64,000 nt of DNA. Source: Desulforhopalus sp. IMCC35007 (GTDB lineage: Bacteria > Desulfobacterota > Desulfobulbia > Desulfobulbales > Desulfocapsaceae). The position numbers and the translations under genes are program-made. The stretch is taken from contig NZ_SWCN01000008.1 of assembly GCF_005116575.1 (NCBI RefSeq), positions 62,001 to 126,000 on the forward strand, given 5' to 3'. Below the pieces are notes generated by a model. It was given only the letters and a program-made list of their open reading frames with translations. It searched no databases and was not told the origin of the DNA. Position 1 is the stretch's first letter; each line of letters opens with the position of its first letter. Below, piece by piece: positions 45,555-54,234 of this stretch.

Positions 45555-48367
45555 TACAATCCCATTCCTGTTACAACGTCTGCACACCTGGAACATATTG
45601 CAGAATGCTTACTGTTTTCACCGACAGTGGTTGAGCGTATCCAGCATCTTTCACATTTTTCGCCTGGAGCTGGCTGTACCTGTACCACAAAACCCTCGAG
45701 TTCATCACTTACGTATCTCACACCCTGCTCTTTTGCCGACATGTCAAGGTGCGACATTTCCGAGATAATAGATATTTCTTTTATCGTTTGCCACTCACTT
45801 TTTACAAAAGGCGCTAATTTTTCACCCACTGCAATTTCAACCTGTGCCTCAAGACTGTGGCCGATAACTTTTTCTCTTCGGGCTATTTCCAGGGCTTTAG
45901 TTATCTCTGAACGAATCTTGATCAACTCAGCCCACTTGTCCATGATGGCTTGATCACAGTGAATATCTTTATTTACAGGGAACTCTGCAAAATACACTCC
46001 ACCAGTCAGCGGTGCATTTTCATCCCTTTTATGTAATGAATCCCAGGCCTCAGCTGCGGTAAAGCTCAGTATTGGTTGCATCAACCTGATAAGTCCACTT
46101 ACGATATCATAGAGCACCGTCTGGGCAGAGCGTCTGAGATGAGAATCCGTACCCGAGGTATACAGTCTGTCTTTTAAAATATCGAGATAGAAAGAACTCA
46201 TGGTGGTTCCACAAAAATAGTTCAGATTATGATAGATAGAGTGAAATTCATAATTTCTGTAGGCTTTGGTTACTTTGCTGTTCAACTCTTCAAATTTCGC
46301 CAACGCCCACTGGTCGAGCTCGGGTAACTCAGAAAATTCCACCCGGTGCTGCGCATTGTTATAATCATCGAGGTTGCCAAGAAAGTACCGAATGGTATTG
46401 CGTATCTTTCGATAGGCATCAGAGACATGTTTAAGGATCTCGTCTGAAACTTTGATGTCATCCCGATAATCCTCACTTGCTACCCAGAGACGCAGGATTT
46501 CCGCACCGTATTTGTCTATGACTTCTGAAGGCACAACAACATTTCCCACAGATTTTGACATTTTCTTCCCTTGACCATCGACAACATACCCATGGGTAAG
46601 TACCCCTTTAAATGGTGCACGACCTCTTGTACCCACTGAAGCCAGAAGAGAACTCTGGAACCAGCCTCTATGCTGGTCGCTACCCTCCAGATAGAGATCA
46701 GCCGGTGAATCCAGTTCATCACGAATTTCGCAGACTGCGGCATGACTCACCCCTGAATCAAACCATACATCAAGGATATCGTCCTCTTTTTCAAAGGTGG
46801 AAGAACCACAGCTTGAACACTTGCGACCTGCCCCGATGAAATCCTCAACATCATGGCTGAACCAGGCATCGGCACCTTCTTTATTGAAGAGTTCATCAAT
46901 ACGGTCCGCCACTGCCTGATCTTTCACGATTTCACCGCAGCTTTTACAGCTGATAACGGTCAGTGGAACCCCCCAGCTGCGCTGGCGAGACAAGCACCAG
47001 TCGGGACGGCCTTCTACCATTGAATGTATCCTCTGCATACCCCAGGCTGGAGTCCAGGTCACACCCTCTATCGCCTTTAAGGCCTTGGTACGAAGGTTAT
47101 TGTTTTCCATGGAGACAAACCACTGGGGAGTCGCTCTGTACATGACAGGCTTTTTACAGCGCCAGCAGTGTGGATAGCTGTGACTAATGTTGCTCTGATG
47201 AACCAGTGCGCCGTCGGCGGCAAGATCTGCGTTGATCTGCTTATTTACCTCAGGCACTTTTTGCCCCATGTATTTACCGGCTTCGTGGGTGTAAAGACCT
47301 TCCGAATCAACCGGTGAAAGGATATCAAGACCGTACCTGAGACCTGTCTGATAATCGTCGGCACCATGCCCCGGGGCAGTATGGACACAACCAGTACCGG
47401 CATCAGCAGTTACATAGTTGGCAAGCATCAGTAAGGAATCACGCTCCATAAAAGGATGTCTGCACACTCTTTTATCAAAACCTTTTGCTCCAAATGTTGC
47501 CACAACCTCATAGTTTTCCTGACCCGTTTCACTCATCACCTTTTCAACAAGCTCTTCAGCCAATATCCATATTTCACCTGCGACGGCTACTGCGGCATAG
47601 GTAAAATCGGGATGCAGTGCAACCCCAAGGTTTGCAGGCAGGGTCCAGGGTGTGGTCGTCCAGATAACAAAATAGACCTTATCACCTGCAAGTGAGGGAT
47701 CTATGTCAGAAAAATCTTCACCTGCCTGGAATTTGACGTAAATTGATGGAGAGCTGTGTTCGTGATACTCCACCTCAGCTTCGGCAAGTGCAGTTGTGCA
47801 GGTCGAACACCAGTAGACTGGCTTACGGTTACGAACAACTGCACCAGAGAGAAGAAACTTATTAAATTCCCTGGCAATGGTTGCCTCGTAGCTGTAATTT
47901 ATTGTCAGATAAGGATCTTCCCAGTCCCCAAGGACACCAAGACGCTTAAACTGCTCTTTCTGAATCTTTATCCACTTATTGGCATATTTGCGACAGGCTG
48001 CCCTTTTAGAAAGTTTTGGAATAGTCTTCTTTTTCTCACCAAGCTCCAGATCTACATTATGTTCAATGGGGAGACCGTGGCAATCCCAACCGGGGATATA
48101 AGGGGCATTAAAACCAGCCATACGCTTTGAGCGGAGAATAATATCTTTTAGAATCTTATTAAAAGCGGTTCCAAGGTGGATGTTTCCGTTAGCATATGGA
48201 GGGCCGTCATGGAGTACAAAAAGAGGCTTGTCCTTTGCCTCGGCCTGAATCTTCTGATAAAGGTCTTCCTTCTCCCAGCGTTTAAGCACCATTGGCTCTC
48301 TCTGTGCTAAATTGGCCTTCATCTTGAATCCAGTCGCGGGCAGATTAAGGGTATCCCTGTAATCCAT
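45554..48367 (-). CDS. ileS: Isoleucyl-tRNA synthetase
   Basis: Class I synthetase of 937 aa. The HIGH motif appears as HLGT ([16 protein letters not shown]), and KMSKS is intact ([10 protein letters not shown]). The CP1 editing domain has [14 protein letters not shown] and [16 protein letters not shown]. The C-terminal zinc site CERCW...CSRC is present, making this the bacterial type. AAGGAG precedes the ATG. First gene of a long minus-strand run through lspA and fabD into the bio genes. Confidence 0.97.
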   Translation of the reverse strand: MDYRDTLNLPATGFKMKANLAQREPMVLKRWEKEDLYQKIQAEAKDKPLFVLHDGPPYANGNIHLGTAFNKILKDIILRSKRMAGFNAPYIPGWDCHGLPIEHNVDLELGEKKKTIPKLSKRAACRKYANKWIKIQKEQFKRLGVLGDWEDPYLTINYSYEATIAREFNKFLLSGAVVRNRKPVYWCSTCTTALAEAEVEYHEHSSPSIYVKFQAGEDFSDIDPSLAGDKVYFVIWTTTPWTLPANLGVALHPDFTYAAVAVAGEIWILAEELVEKVMSETGQENYEVVATFGAKGFDKRVCRHPFMERDSLLMLANYVTADAGTGCVHTAPGHGADDYQTGLRYGLDILSPVDSEGLYTHEAGKYMGQKVPEVNKQINADLAADGALVHQSNISHSYPHCWRCKKPVMYRATPQWFVSMENNNLRTKALKAIEGVTWTPAWGMQRIHSMVEGRPDWCLSRQRSWGVPLTVISCKSCGEIVKDQAVADRIDELFNKEGADAWFSHDVEDFIGAGRKCSSCGSSTFEKEDDILDVWFDSGVSHAAVCEIRDELDSPADLYLEGSDQHRGWFQSSLLASVGTRGRAPFKGVLTHGYVVDGQGKKMSKSVGNVVVPSEVIDKYGAEILRLWVASEDYRDDIKVSDEILKHVSDAYRKIRNTIRYFLGNLDDYNNAQHRVEFSELPELDQWALAKFEELNSKVTKAYRNYEFHSIYHNLNYFCGTTMSSFYLDILKDRLYTSGTDSHLRRSAQTVLYDIVSGLIRLMQPILSFTAAEAWDSLHKRDENAPLTGGVYFAEFPVNKDIHCDQAIMDKWAELIKIRSEITKALEIARREKVIGHSLEAQVEIAVGEKLAPFVKSEWQTIKEISIISEMSHLDMSAKEQGVRYVSDELEGFVVQVQPAPGEKCERCWIRSTTVGENSKHSAICSRCADVVTGMGL

Positions 48368-48749
48368 GGTTCTCTCCTTCCTCTATTGATAATCGATCTG
48401 TCCATTCATAATGGGGCAAATCAAAAGAATTATTTACAGTAAATCCAACTACGATCTAAATTAGCCAAACCTGTAAGAATAACAGCTTAGAGCCAAGTTG
48501 CAAGACTATTTTTTTGTACCGTCAAAATCATAATTTTGTACACTGTCAGTCTTTACAGGTCTGCAACTCTGCAACCACAATGTTTTTTATGCCCGGTCAC
48601 TTCACATAGTTTGCGTTTCTTTATTAAATACTTTATTATTTCGATAATTTTTAACTAACAAGATTTCTTTATACTTTTCTCTCTCCAGTCCATTTTTTCT
48701 GGATCAATAATAATGAAAAAATGGCACCGAGTCGGTATCGCTAAAAATA
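48368..48749. other. Divergent intergenic region ileS/ftsE with inverted repeats
   Basis: About 380 bp, A/T-rich, no gene. It contains interleaved inverted arms: ACCTGTAAGA (48469-48478) with TCTTTACAGGT (48550-48560), and AGTTGCA (48496-48502) with TGCAACT (48562-48568). A T7 run is at 48508-48515 and TTTTGTAC occurs twice. It carries promoters for both directions. Confidence 0.45.
48611..48639 (+). promoter_or_regulatory. Possible promoter of ftsEX operon
   Basis: TTGCGT (48611-48616) and TATTAT (48634-48639) with 17-bp spacing; the -10 matches consensus in five of six positions, the -35 less well. The start codon of ftsE is 110-150 bp downstream. Confidence 0.4.
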
Positions 48750-48785
48750 ATGGAAAAAACAAATTCGCCCCCTGCCAAGGAGACG

Positions 48786-49460
48786 ATGATAGAACTGATT
48801 AAAGTTTCCAAGGCCTACAGTCCTGACGTCATCGCCTTACAGAACATATCAGTATCAATTGACAGTGGTGAAATGTTTTTCATCATTGGCATGAGTGGCG
48901 CGGGAAAAACAACGCTTCTCAAACTTCTTTGCAGCATGGAACTGCCGAGCAACGGCCTTATTGAAATCGGCGGACACCCAATCAACCAGCTCAAAGGGCA
49001 CAAGCTTGCAAAATTACGACAGAAAATCGGTGTGGCCTACCAGGATTTCAAGCTGCTGACCGACAGAACAACAGCAGAGAACATCGCTATATCCATGGAG
49101 GTTTCTTACAAGAAACCCCAGATCATTCGTAAAAGAGTAAGAGACCTGCTGGAACAGCTCGGTTTATCGGACAAACACGACACCATTACCGGAGAACTCT
49201 CAAGGGGGGAACAGCAACGGGTCACCCTGGCACGAGCCATCGCCAACTCTCCGACCATGATTCTCGTCGATGAGCCAACAGGCAACCTCGATGCAGTAAC
49301 AACAGAAAGAGTTATGAAATTACTGAAAAAATGTAATAAGGCAGGGGCAACCATAGTTATTGCAACCCACGATGACTCCATCTACAGGCATACTACTCAC
49401 AGGGTCATGGAACTCAGGAAAGGTTCCATTCACAGTCTCTCGGGAGGATTGTCCTTATGA
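48786..49460 (+). CDS. ftsE: Cell division ATP-binding protein FtsE
   Basis: ABC ATPase partner of FtsX. Walker [13 protein letters not shown]-loop YQDFKLL (the FtsE-typical QDF/LL), signature [15 protein letters not shown], Walker [13 protein letters not shown] and the switch histidine ATHD. Not a transporter: it powers FtsX to activate peptidoglycan hydrolases at the septum. ATG 48750 is in frame, but ATG 48786 follows AAGGAG by three bases and gives the canonical [11 protein letters not shown] start (224 aa). Coupled to ftsX by ATGA overlap. Confidence 0.92.
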   Translation: MIELIKVSKAYSPDVIALQNISVSIDSGEMFFIIGMSGAGKTTLLKLLCSMELPSNGLIEIGGHPINQLKGHKLAKLRQKIGVAYQDFKLLTDRTTAENIAISMEVSYKKPQIIRKRVRDLLEQLGLSDKHDTITGELSRGEQQRVTLARAIANSPTMILVDEPTGNLDAVTTERVMKLLKKCNKAGATIVIATHDDSIYRHTTHRVMELRKGSIHSLSGGLSL

Positions 49461-50344
49461 GCTTCTGGCTTACAGTTATACGCCAGGTCGGTCGCAATCT
49501 CAGACAAACCTGGGGCTCACAACTCATGACCCTGCTGACAGTCAGTCTTTCGGTTTTGATCTTTGCCTTTTTTTATCTCATTTACTCCAATATGCTCAAT
49601 CTTGGTGATAAACTGGGTGATGACCTCAGCCTTATTGTTTATCTGGAGGACGAGCCAGGACCAGAGTTACAACAACAACTCACTAATAAAATAAGAACCT
49701 TCGATGAGGTCGAAAGTATTCGTTTTGTCACCAGAGCTGAAGCCTACGACCGTTTTGCCGTGCAGCTTGGTGAAAACAGCGACGTGCTCAACGACATGCC
49801 AAAAGACTTTCTCCCCCCATCCATCGAAGTCATTCCAATGAAAAACCTGCGAAGTCTCAATCAGGTCAAGCTCTTTTCGTCGTATCTTGCAAGACTTCCC
49901 GGAACTTTAAAGGTGCAGTACGGACAGGATTGGGTGGAGAGGTTTTATTATTTCACCAGGCTCCTTTCAATTATTGTTCTTCTCAGCGGTACCCTGCTGA
50001 TCCTTACAACCATCTTCATGGTCGCATATACCATCCGTTTGACAATACTTGGCAGACAGGCAGAGCTTGAACTTTTACGGCTCGTCGGGGCAACGAATAA
50101 TTACATACGGACCCCTTTCCTTCTTGAAGGAGTACTGCAGGGACTCCTTGGCTCAAGCTTTGGTATCGTTTCTTTATATCTGCTATTTCAATGGATTAAG
50201 CTCCGGTTTTCCGGACCCGGGTTTCTAAATCTTTTCGAGTTTGCCTTTTTTTCTCCATGGGTCAGTTTGACGATAATTTCTATTTCCATTCTGCTCTGTA
50301 CAGTGGGTAGTTTCACAACTATGCAAAAATTTTTACGCATATAA
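49457..50344 (+). CDS. ftsX: Cell division protein FtsX
   Basis: Membrane subunit of FtsEX, 295 aa. One N-terminal helix, a periplasmic domain (about residues 55-160; VYLEDEPGPELQQQL, IRFVTRAEAYDRF) that should contact the hydrolase regulator, then three C-terminal helices of the FtsX/MacB type (ILTTIFMVAYTIRLTILGRQAELELLRLVGAT region). It overlaps ftsE by four bases; the LytM-like gene follows 19 bp later, its expected partner. Confidence 0.93.
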   Translation: MSFWLTVIRQVGRNLRQTWGSQLMTLLTVSLSVLIFAFFYLIYSNMLNLGDKLGDDLSLIVYLEDEPGPELQQQLTNKIRTFDEVESIRFVTRAEAYDRFAVQLGENSDVLNDMPKDFLPPSIEVIPMKNLRSLNQVKLFSSYLARLPGTLKVQYGQDWVERFYYFTRLLSIIVLLSGTLLILTTIFMVAYTIRLTILGRQAELELLRLVGATNNYIRTPFLLEGVLQGLLGSSFGIVSLYLLFQWIKLRFSGPGFLNLFEFAFFSPWVSLTIISISILLCTVGSFTTMQKFLRI

Positions 50345-50363
50345 TCTTTTTTGCCTAGATAAC

Positions 50364-51644
50364 ATGAGATCCATAATTATAAGCGGCACCCATATCTGCC
50401 ATCTGAGCCAGACAGATCATCTTCACGGCAGTTCAGCCCTGAAAGATCGAGGCGCTGTCTTGGCCATTTTCCTGCTCACCTTGTTTATGTTCGCCTTTTC
50501 CTCGCCGGTGCATGGTGAAGGCGAGTCCGACTCAGCTACAAATGACGTTTCTACATTCAGGATTAAAATTCGCCGATTACAACACGGGATTGTCCAGCAG
50601 AAAAATCAGATCTCAGAAAACCAACAACAGGAGCGCAGTATCCTGGAAGAAATTGAGGCTCTCGACACAAAGCTTTCATCACAAAAAGATAAAGTTGCCG
50701 AACTCAAAGACAAAATGGATCATCAGCAGGCTCTCATTGACCGAGAAGAAAAAGCTCTCAGTACAATCAGAACAGACAGGGACGTGGTTGAAAGACATCT
50801 TAAAAAGCGTATCACCGCCTATTACACCATGGGCCATATAGGGCTTCTTAATGTAACCTTTTCCACCAAAACCCTGCCCGAGCTCCTCTCTTTCCATGAC
50901 TCCTTTAATTCCCTCATCAAATACGATCAGGAGGTAATTACCGTATACCGTGAGACAATAAAGGAACTTGAACGTGCCAAAGAGGCCCTTTCTCTTGAAA
51001 AATCAGTGCTTGAAGAATTTATTGTTCAGGCCCAAAATGAAGAGGCATTGCTTGAAGCGACAAAAACGGAAAAACGCAGTCTGCTGACCCACATCAGAAC
51101 CCAGGTGCGCCTGCATAAACAGGCAATTGATGAAATGCAAGAGGCTTCACAAAATCTTGCCAATTCCATCGTATCCATAAAAAACAAACACGAGACCTAC
51201 GAAGAAGGCTTCTTTACCAACAAAGGCAATCTGCCTCCACCTGTAGACGGTACAATCATCACTCTCTTCCTCCAGGAAAAAACCAACAAGCTGGGGATTT
51301 CTCGTAAATCAATGGGGATTGAACTGCAGGCTTCCAGCGATACAAAAATTATAGCGGTAAGTGGTGGCGACATTATTTATGCCGGATATTTGCGCGGTTA
51401 TGGCAATACAGTTATAATACACCATGGGTTACAGTATTATACTGTGACATCAAGAATGGAAAAAATACTCGTAAAACAAGGCCAAAAAGTCAAAATAAAT
51501 GATACAATCGGGATTGTAGGTGACACGATGACTCTTTTTGATGAAGGCTTATACTTTGAAATCCGCCATGGCAAAGAGTCACTTGACCCTCTTCTCTGGC
51601 TCAACCCAAACAGGTTGTCAACCCTTCATGAGACTAACTCCTGA
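50364..51644 (+). CDS. EnvC-like murein hydrolase activator (degenerate LytM)
   Basis: Exported 426-aa protein. Signal/anchor helix at about residues 31-50, a long coiled coil (about 60-270, with a hinge near VTFSTKTLPELL), and a C-terminal LytM/M23 domain (about 300-420). The LytM zinc site is degenerate: the HxH-equivalent segment reads YTVTSRMEKI and lacks the histidine, though VIIHHG and FEIRHGKESLDPLLWL remain. That is the EnvC pattern, in which the domain activates amidases instead of cutting. Position after ftsEX supports this role. Confidence 0.88.
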   Translation: MRSIIISGTHICHLSQTDHLHGSSALKDRGAVLAIFLLTLFMFAFSSPVHGEGESDSATNDVSTFRIKIRRLQHGIVQQKNQISENQQQERSILEEIEALDTKLSSQKDKVAELKDKMDHQQALIDREEKALSTIRTDRDVVERHLKKRITAYYTMGHIGLLNVTFSTKTLPELLSFHDSFNSLIKYDQEVITVYRETIKELERAKEALSLEKSVLEEFIVQAQNEEALLEATKTEKRSLLTHIRTQVRLHKQAIDEMQEASQNLANSIVSIKNKHETYEEGFFTNKGNLPPPVDGTIITLFLQEKTNKLGISRKSMGIELQASSDTKIIAVSGGDIIYAGYLRGYGNTVIIHHGLQYYTVTSRMEKILVKQGQKVKINDTIGIVGDTMTLFDEGLYFEIRHGKESLDPLLWLNPNRLSTLHETNS

Positions 51645-51697
51645 CCGATTTTGACGACAACCCCAATTATTTAACATCATCTCCAACCGAGAGAATC

Positions 51698-53017
51698 ATG
51701 AATACACGTCATTTCCGGCCCTGTTTTTTTCTTACTGTACTCCTTGCAGCCACAATCCTTTCAAGCCAACCAGCCTATGCCGACATTAGCCAGAAAGAGC
51801 GCGAGGAAACCTACAAACAGCTCGAAATATTTTCAAATGTTTTGAGCATCCTGCAGAACAACTATGTGGAAGAAATTGATACCAAAGAAGTTCTCAGCGG
51901 TGCAATCAAAGGTCTTCTTTTATCCCTGGACCCACATTCATCCTACCTGCCACCCGAAGATCTGAGAGAATTACAGGAAGAGACCCAAGGTGCTTTTTCC
52001 GGTATCGGTATCGAAGTAACCATAAAAGATGATCTTCTTACCGTAGTCAGTCCGATAGCAGACACCCCGGCTGACAAGGCGGGGTTGAAGGCAAATGATA
52101 TAATCATTGAAATTGATGGTGTGAAAACCAAAAATATGGGGGCCTATGAAGCAATAAAAAAATTGCGAGGAAAACCAGGGACCTCAGTTACAATAGCCAT
52201 CCACAGAAAGGGCTGGGAAGAACTCCAGCAAATCAATATCAAAAGGGATCTCATCCCGTTGCAATCGGTCAATTTCAAAGACCTTTCTCCTGGTTTTATT
52301 TACAGCAGAATTACTAATTTCCAGTCAAACACAGCCACAGACTACAAGGCAGGTCTTGCAAAAGCAAAAAAAGAACAACCGCTCAAGGGTGTTATTCTAG
52401 ATCTGAGAAACAACCCCGGCGGCCTCCTGCATCAGGCGGTTAACGTTGCCGATATTTTTCTTTCTGAAGGGATCATTGTCTACACCAAAGGTAGAATCGC
52501 TGATCAGGACACCGTCTTTTCTGCCCATCCCAATAACCCGGCCAACAACTTCCCTCTGGTTTTATTGGTCAACGAAGGATCCGCGAGTGCGGCTGAGATT
52601 GTAGCGGGTGCAATACAGGCCCATAAGAGGGGGATCATAATAGGTAGTCAAACCTTTGGTAAGGGTTCTGTTCAAACCATAATTCCACTGCCTGATGGTG
52701 CCGGTCTGCGTATGACGACAGCGAAGTATTACACCCCGGACGGTAAATCCATCCAGGCTCTTGGAATAACTCCTGATGTGGAGGTACCAGTTATTGCCTG
52801 CATCGAACCCGAGTCAGGTGACGATAACAAAACCAGAGTAAAGGAGGCGGACCTTGCAAACCATCTGCCAAGTTCACAGAGCGATGGAGAAGCAGAACCG
52901 GAAGAACATAAAGAACTCGATCAGCTTCTCAATCAAGACAACCAACTGCGCACCGCTTATAATATACTGAAAAGTCTCTCCCTGTTTTCTTCCTTTCGGG
53001 AAGAATCGGCACGTTGA
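51698..53017 (+). CDS. ctpA: C-terminal processing peptidase (S41 family)
   Basis: Exported serine protease of the CtpA/Prc family, 439 aa. Signal peptide with probable cleavage after PAYA, a PDZ domain (about 95-165; GIGIEVTIKDDLLTVVSP, ADKAGLKANDIIIEIDG), then the S41 core with catalytic Ser in NEGSASAAEIVAGA and Lys in TFGKGSVQT. The acidic C-terminal tail is low complexity. The ftsEX-envC-ctpA order is frequent in proteobacteria and links it to cell-wall hydrolase control. Confidence 0.95.
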   Translation: MNTRHFRPCFFLTVLLAATILSSQPAYADISQKEREETYKQLEIFSNVLSILQNNYVEEIDTKEVLSGAIKGLLLSLDPHSSYLPPEDLRELQEETQGAFSGIGIEVTIKDDLLTVVSPIADTPADKAGLKANDIIIEIDGVKTKNMGAYEAIKKLRGKPGTSVTIAIHRKGWEELQQINIKRDLIPLQSVNFKDLSPGFIYSRITNFQSNTATDYKAGLAKAKKEQPLKGVILDLRNNPGGLLHQAVNVADIFLSEGIIVYTKGRIADQDTVFSAHPNNPANNFPLVLLVNEGSASAAEIVAGAIQAHKRGIIIGSQTFGKGSVQTIIPLPDGAGLRMTTAKYYTPDGKSIQALGITPDVEVPVIACIEPESGDDNKTRVKEADLANHLPSSQSDGEAEPEEHKELDQLLNQDNQLRTAYNILKSLSLFSSFREESAR

Positions 53018-53033
53018 CCAAAGACGAATAAAA

Positions 53034-53060
53034 CTAAGGGCCTTCAATCAAGGCCCTTAG
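53034..53060. terminator. Terminator between ctpA and era
   Basis: CTAAGGGCCTT and AAGGCCCTTAG form a perfect 11-bp stem with a five-base loop. The T-rich tail (TTTTA) is on the minus strand, so it serves era best, but it lies between convergent genes and may stop both. Confidence 0.78.
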
Positions 53061-53105
53061 TATCTTACCGCTGTTTGCTTGTCCCTGTACAAGATCGGTT
53101 TGCAC

Positions 53106-54020
53106 CTACATCCCCAGTTCCTTTAAAAAACGCTCATCCTGAGACCAGTTTTTCTTTACCTTAACCCACAGTTTCAAAAGTACTTTTTCTCCGATGAGGG
53201 TTTCTATATCCTTTCTGGCGGCGATCCCTATACTCTTGAGCTTTTTGCCACCCTTTCCGATCACAATACCTTTTTGAGACTGCTTTTCTAAAACGATGGC
53301 GGCATGGATTGTCACCATTTTCTTTTGCTCATCCTCTTTAAAAGACTCAACCTGTACGGCCGTTGAATAAGGAATTTCCTGGCCCGTGAGGAGAAACACC
53401 TTTTCCCGGATGATCTCACCACAAAGAAATCTCTCGGATGCGTCGGTTGGTATATCTTCAGGAAAATAGCGTGGACCTTCCGGCAATAAGGCGAGAATTT
53501 CTTTTAACAACAAATCAACACCATCTCCATCAAGGGCTGAGGCCGGAATCACCGCTTTAAATGGAAACAACTTTGTATAGGCAGCTATTAAAGGAAGTAC
53601 TTTTTTCTTATCGATCAGATCGATTTTATTCAGCACCATGATAGCAGGGCTTTTCAACTGTTGCAGATAGCCGCTGATCTCCTCATCTCTTTTATCCTGA
53701 ATTTTCTGCGGCAGGGGCAGGGAGACATCAACGAGGAAAAGAACAAGGTCTACATCAGAGAGACTATCCATGGCAATTTTTACCATTTCAACATTGAGAG
53801 GCTCTCTTGATTTGTGCAGCCCCGGAGTATCGAGAAAGACGATCTGGTAATTATCGTCATTCACAATCCCAACAATACGGTTCCTCGTTGTCTGCGGTTT
53901 GGGTGTCACAATAGAAATTTTCTGACCAAGCAGATAATTCAGGAGCGTAGATTTACCTGCGTTCGGAGGCCCGACGATTGCCACAAGGCCAGACGTAACT
54001 GGTTTTTCCATAATATCCAT
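53106..54020 (-). CDS. era: GTPase Era
   Basis: Ribosome-assembly GTPase of about 304 aa that binds 16S rRNA near its 3' end. G1 is GPPNAGKST, G3 DTPG (FLDTPGLHKS), G4 NKID. The C-terminal KH domain has GIVIGKGGKKLKSIG and the WVKVKKNW tail. The frame starts at TTG 54026; ATG 54020 or ATG 54011 is more likely, and none has a clear Shine-Dalgarno. Note that the KsgA gene, a functional partner, is elsewhere in the window. Confidence 0.95.
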   Translation of the reverse strand: MDIMEKPVTSGLVAIVGPPNAGKSTLLNYLLGQKISIVTPKPQTTRNRIVGIVNDDNYQIVFLDTPGLHKSREPLNVEMVKIAMDSLSDVDLVLFLVDVSLPLPQKIQDKRDEEISGYLQQLKSPAIMVLNKIDLIDKKKVLPLIAAYTKLFPFKAVIPASALDGDGVDLLLKEILALLPEGPRYFPEDIPTDASERFLCGEIIREKVFLLTGQEIPYSTAVQVESFKEDEQKKMVTIHAAIVLEKQSQKGIVIGKGGKKLKSIGIAARKDIETLIGEKVLLKLWVKVKKNWSQDERFLKELGM

Positions 54021-54114
54021 AACCAAATTGTAATAATAATTTCAAAAGAATGATAATAAGTGTGGGCAAAATTACATTCCACACTATACTGTGACACGTT
54101 TTGTTTATTTGTGA

Positions 54115-54144
54115 TAGACAAGGTCCTACCGAGGACATTATAAT
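54115..54144 (+). promoter_or_regulatory. Promoter with embedded dyad upstream of RNase II-family gene
   Basis: TAGACA (54115-54120, five of six to consensus) and perfect TATAAT (54139-54144) with 18-bp spacing. The spacer holds the inverted repeat GTCCT-N4-AGGAC (54123-54136), which could be an operator covering the promoter. Leader to the start codon is about 85 nt. Confidence 0.55.
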
Positions 54145-54234
54145 GTAAAATGAAGATATTGCTTACCTCATTGAGTTGCAAGCTATTAAAGCATATATTT
54201 TTACCAATGAAAAAACACTAAGTTTAGCGGCCTA

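Noticed and set aside
48721-48736. ATGGCACCGAGTCGGT resembles the terminal hairpin of a Cas9 tracrRNA.
   Set aside because: There is no Cas gene, CRISPR repeat or anti-repeat anywhere in the window, the hairpin is not completed (TATCGC follows rather than GC and a T run), and it lies just before the ftsE start. Chance similarity.
48722-48737. TGGCAC near the ftsE start as a possible sigma-54 -24 element.
   Set aside because: At the required spacing the -12 position reads GT, not GC, and the TSS would fall inside the start region.
50364-51644. EnvC-like gene as an active M23 endopeptidase.
   Set aside because: The HxH zinc ligand is missing in the LytM domain, so an activator role is more likely than direct cleavage.
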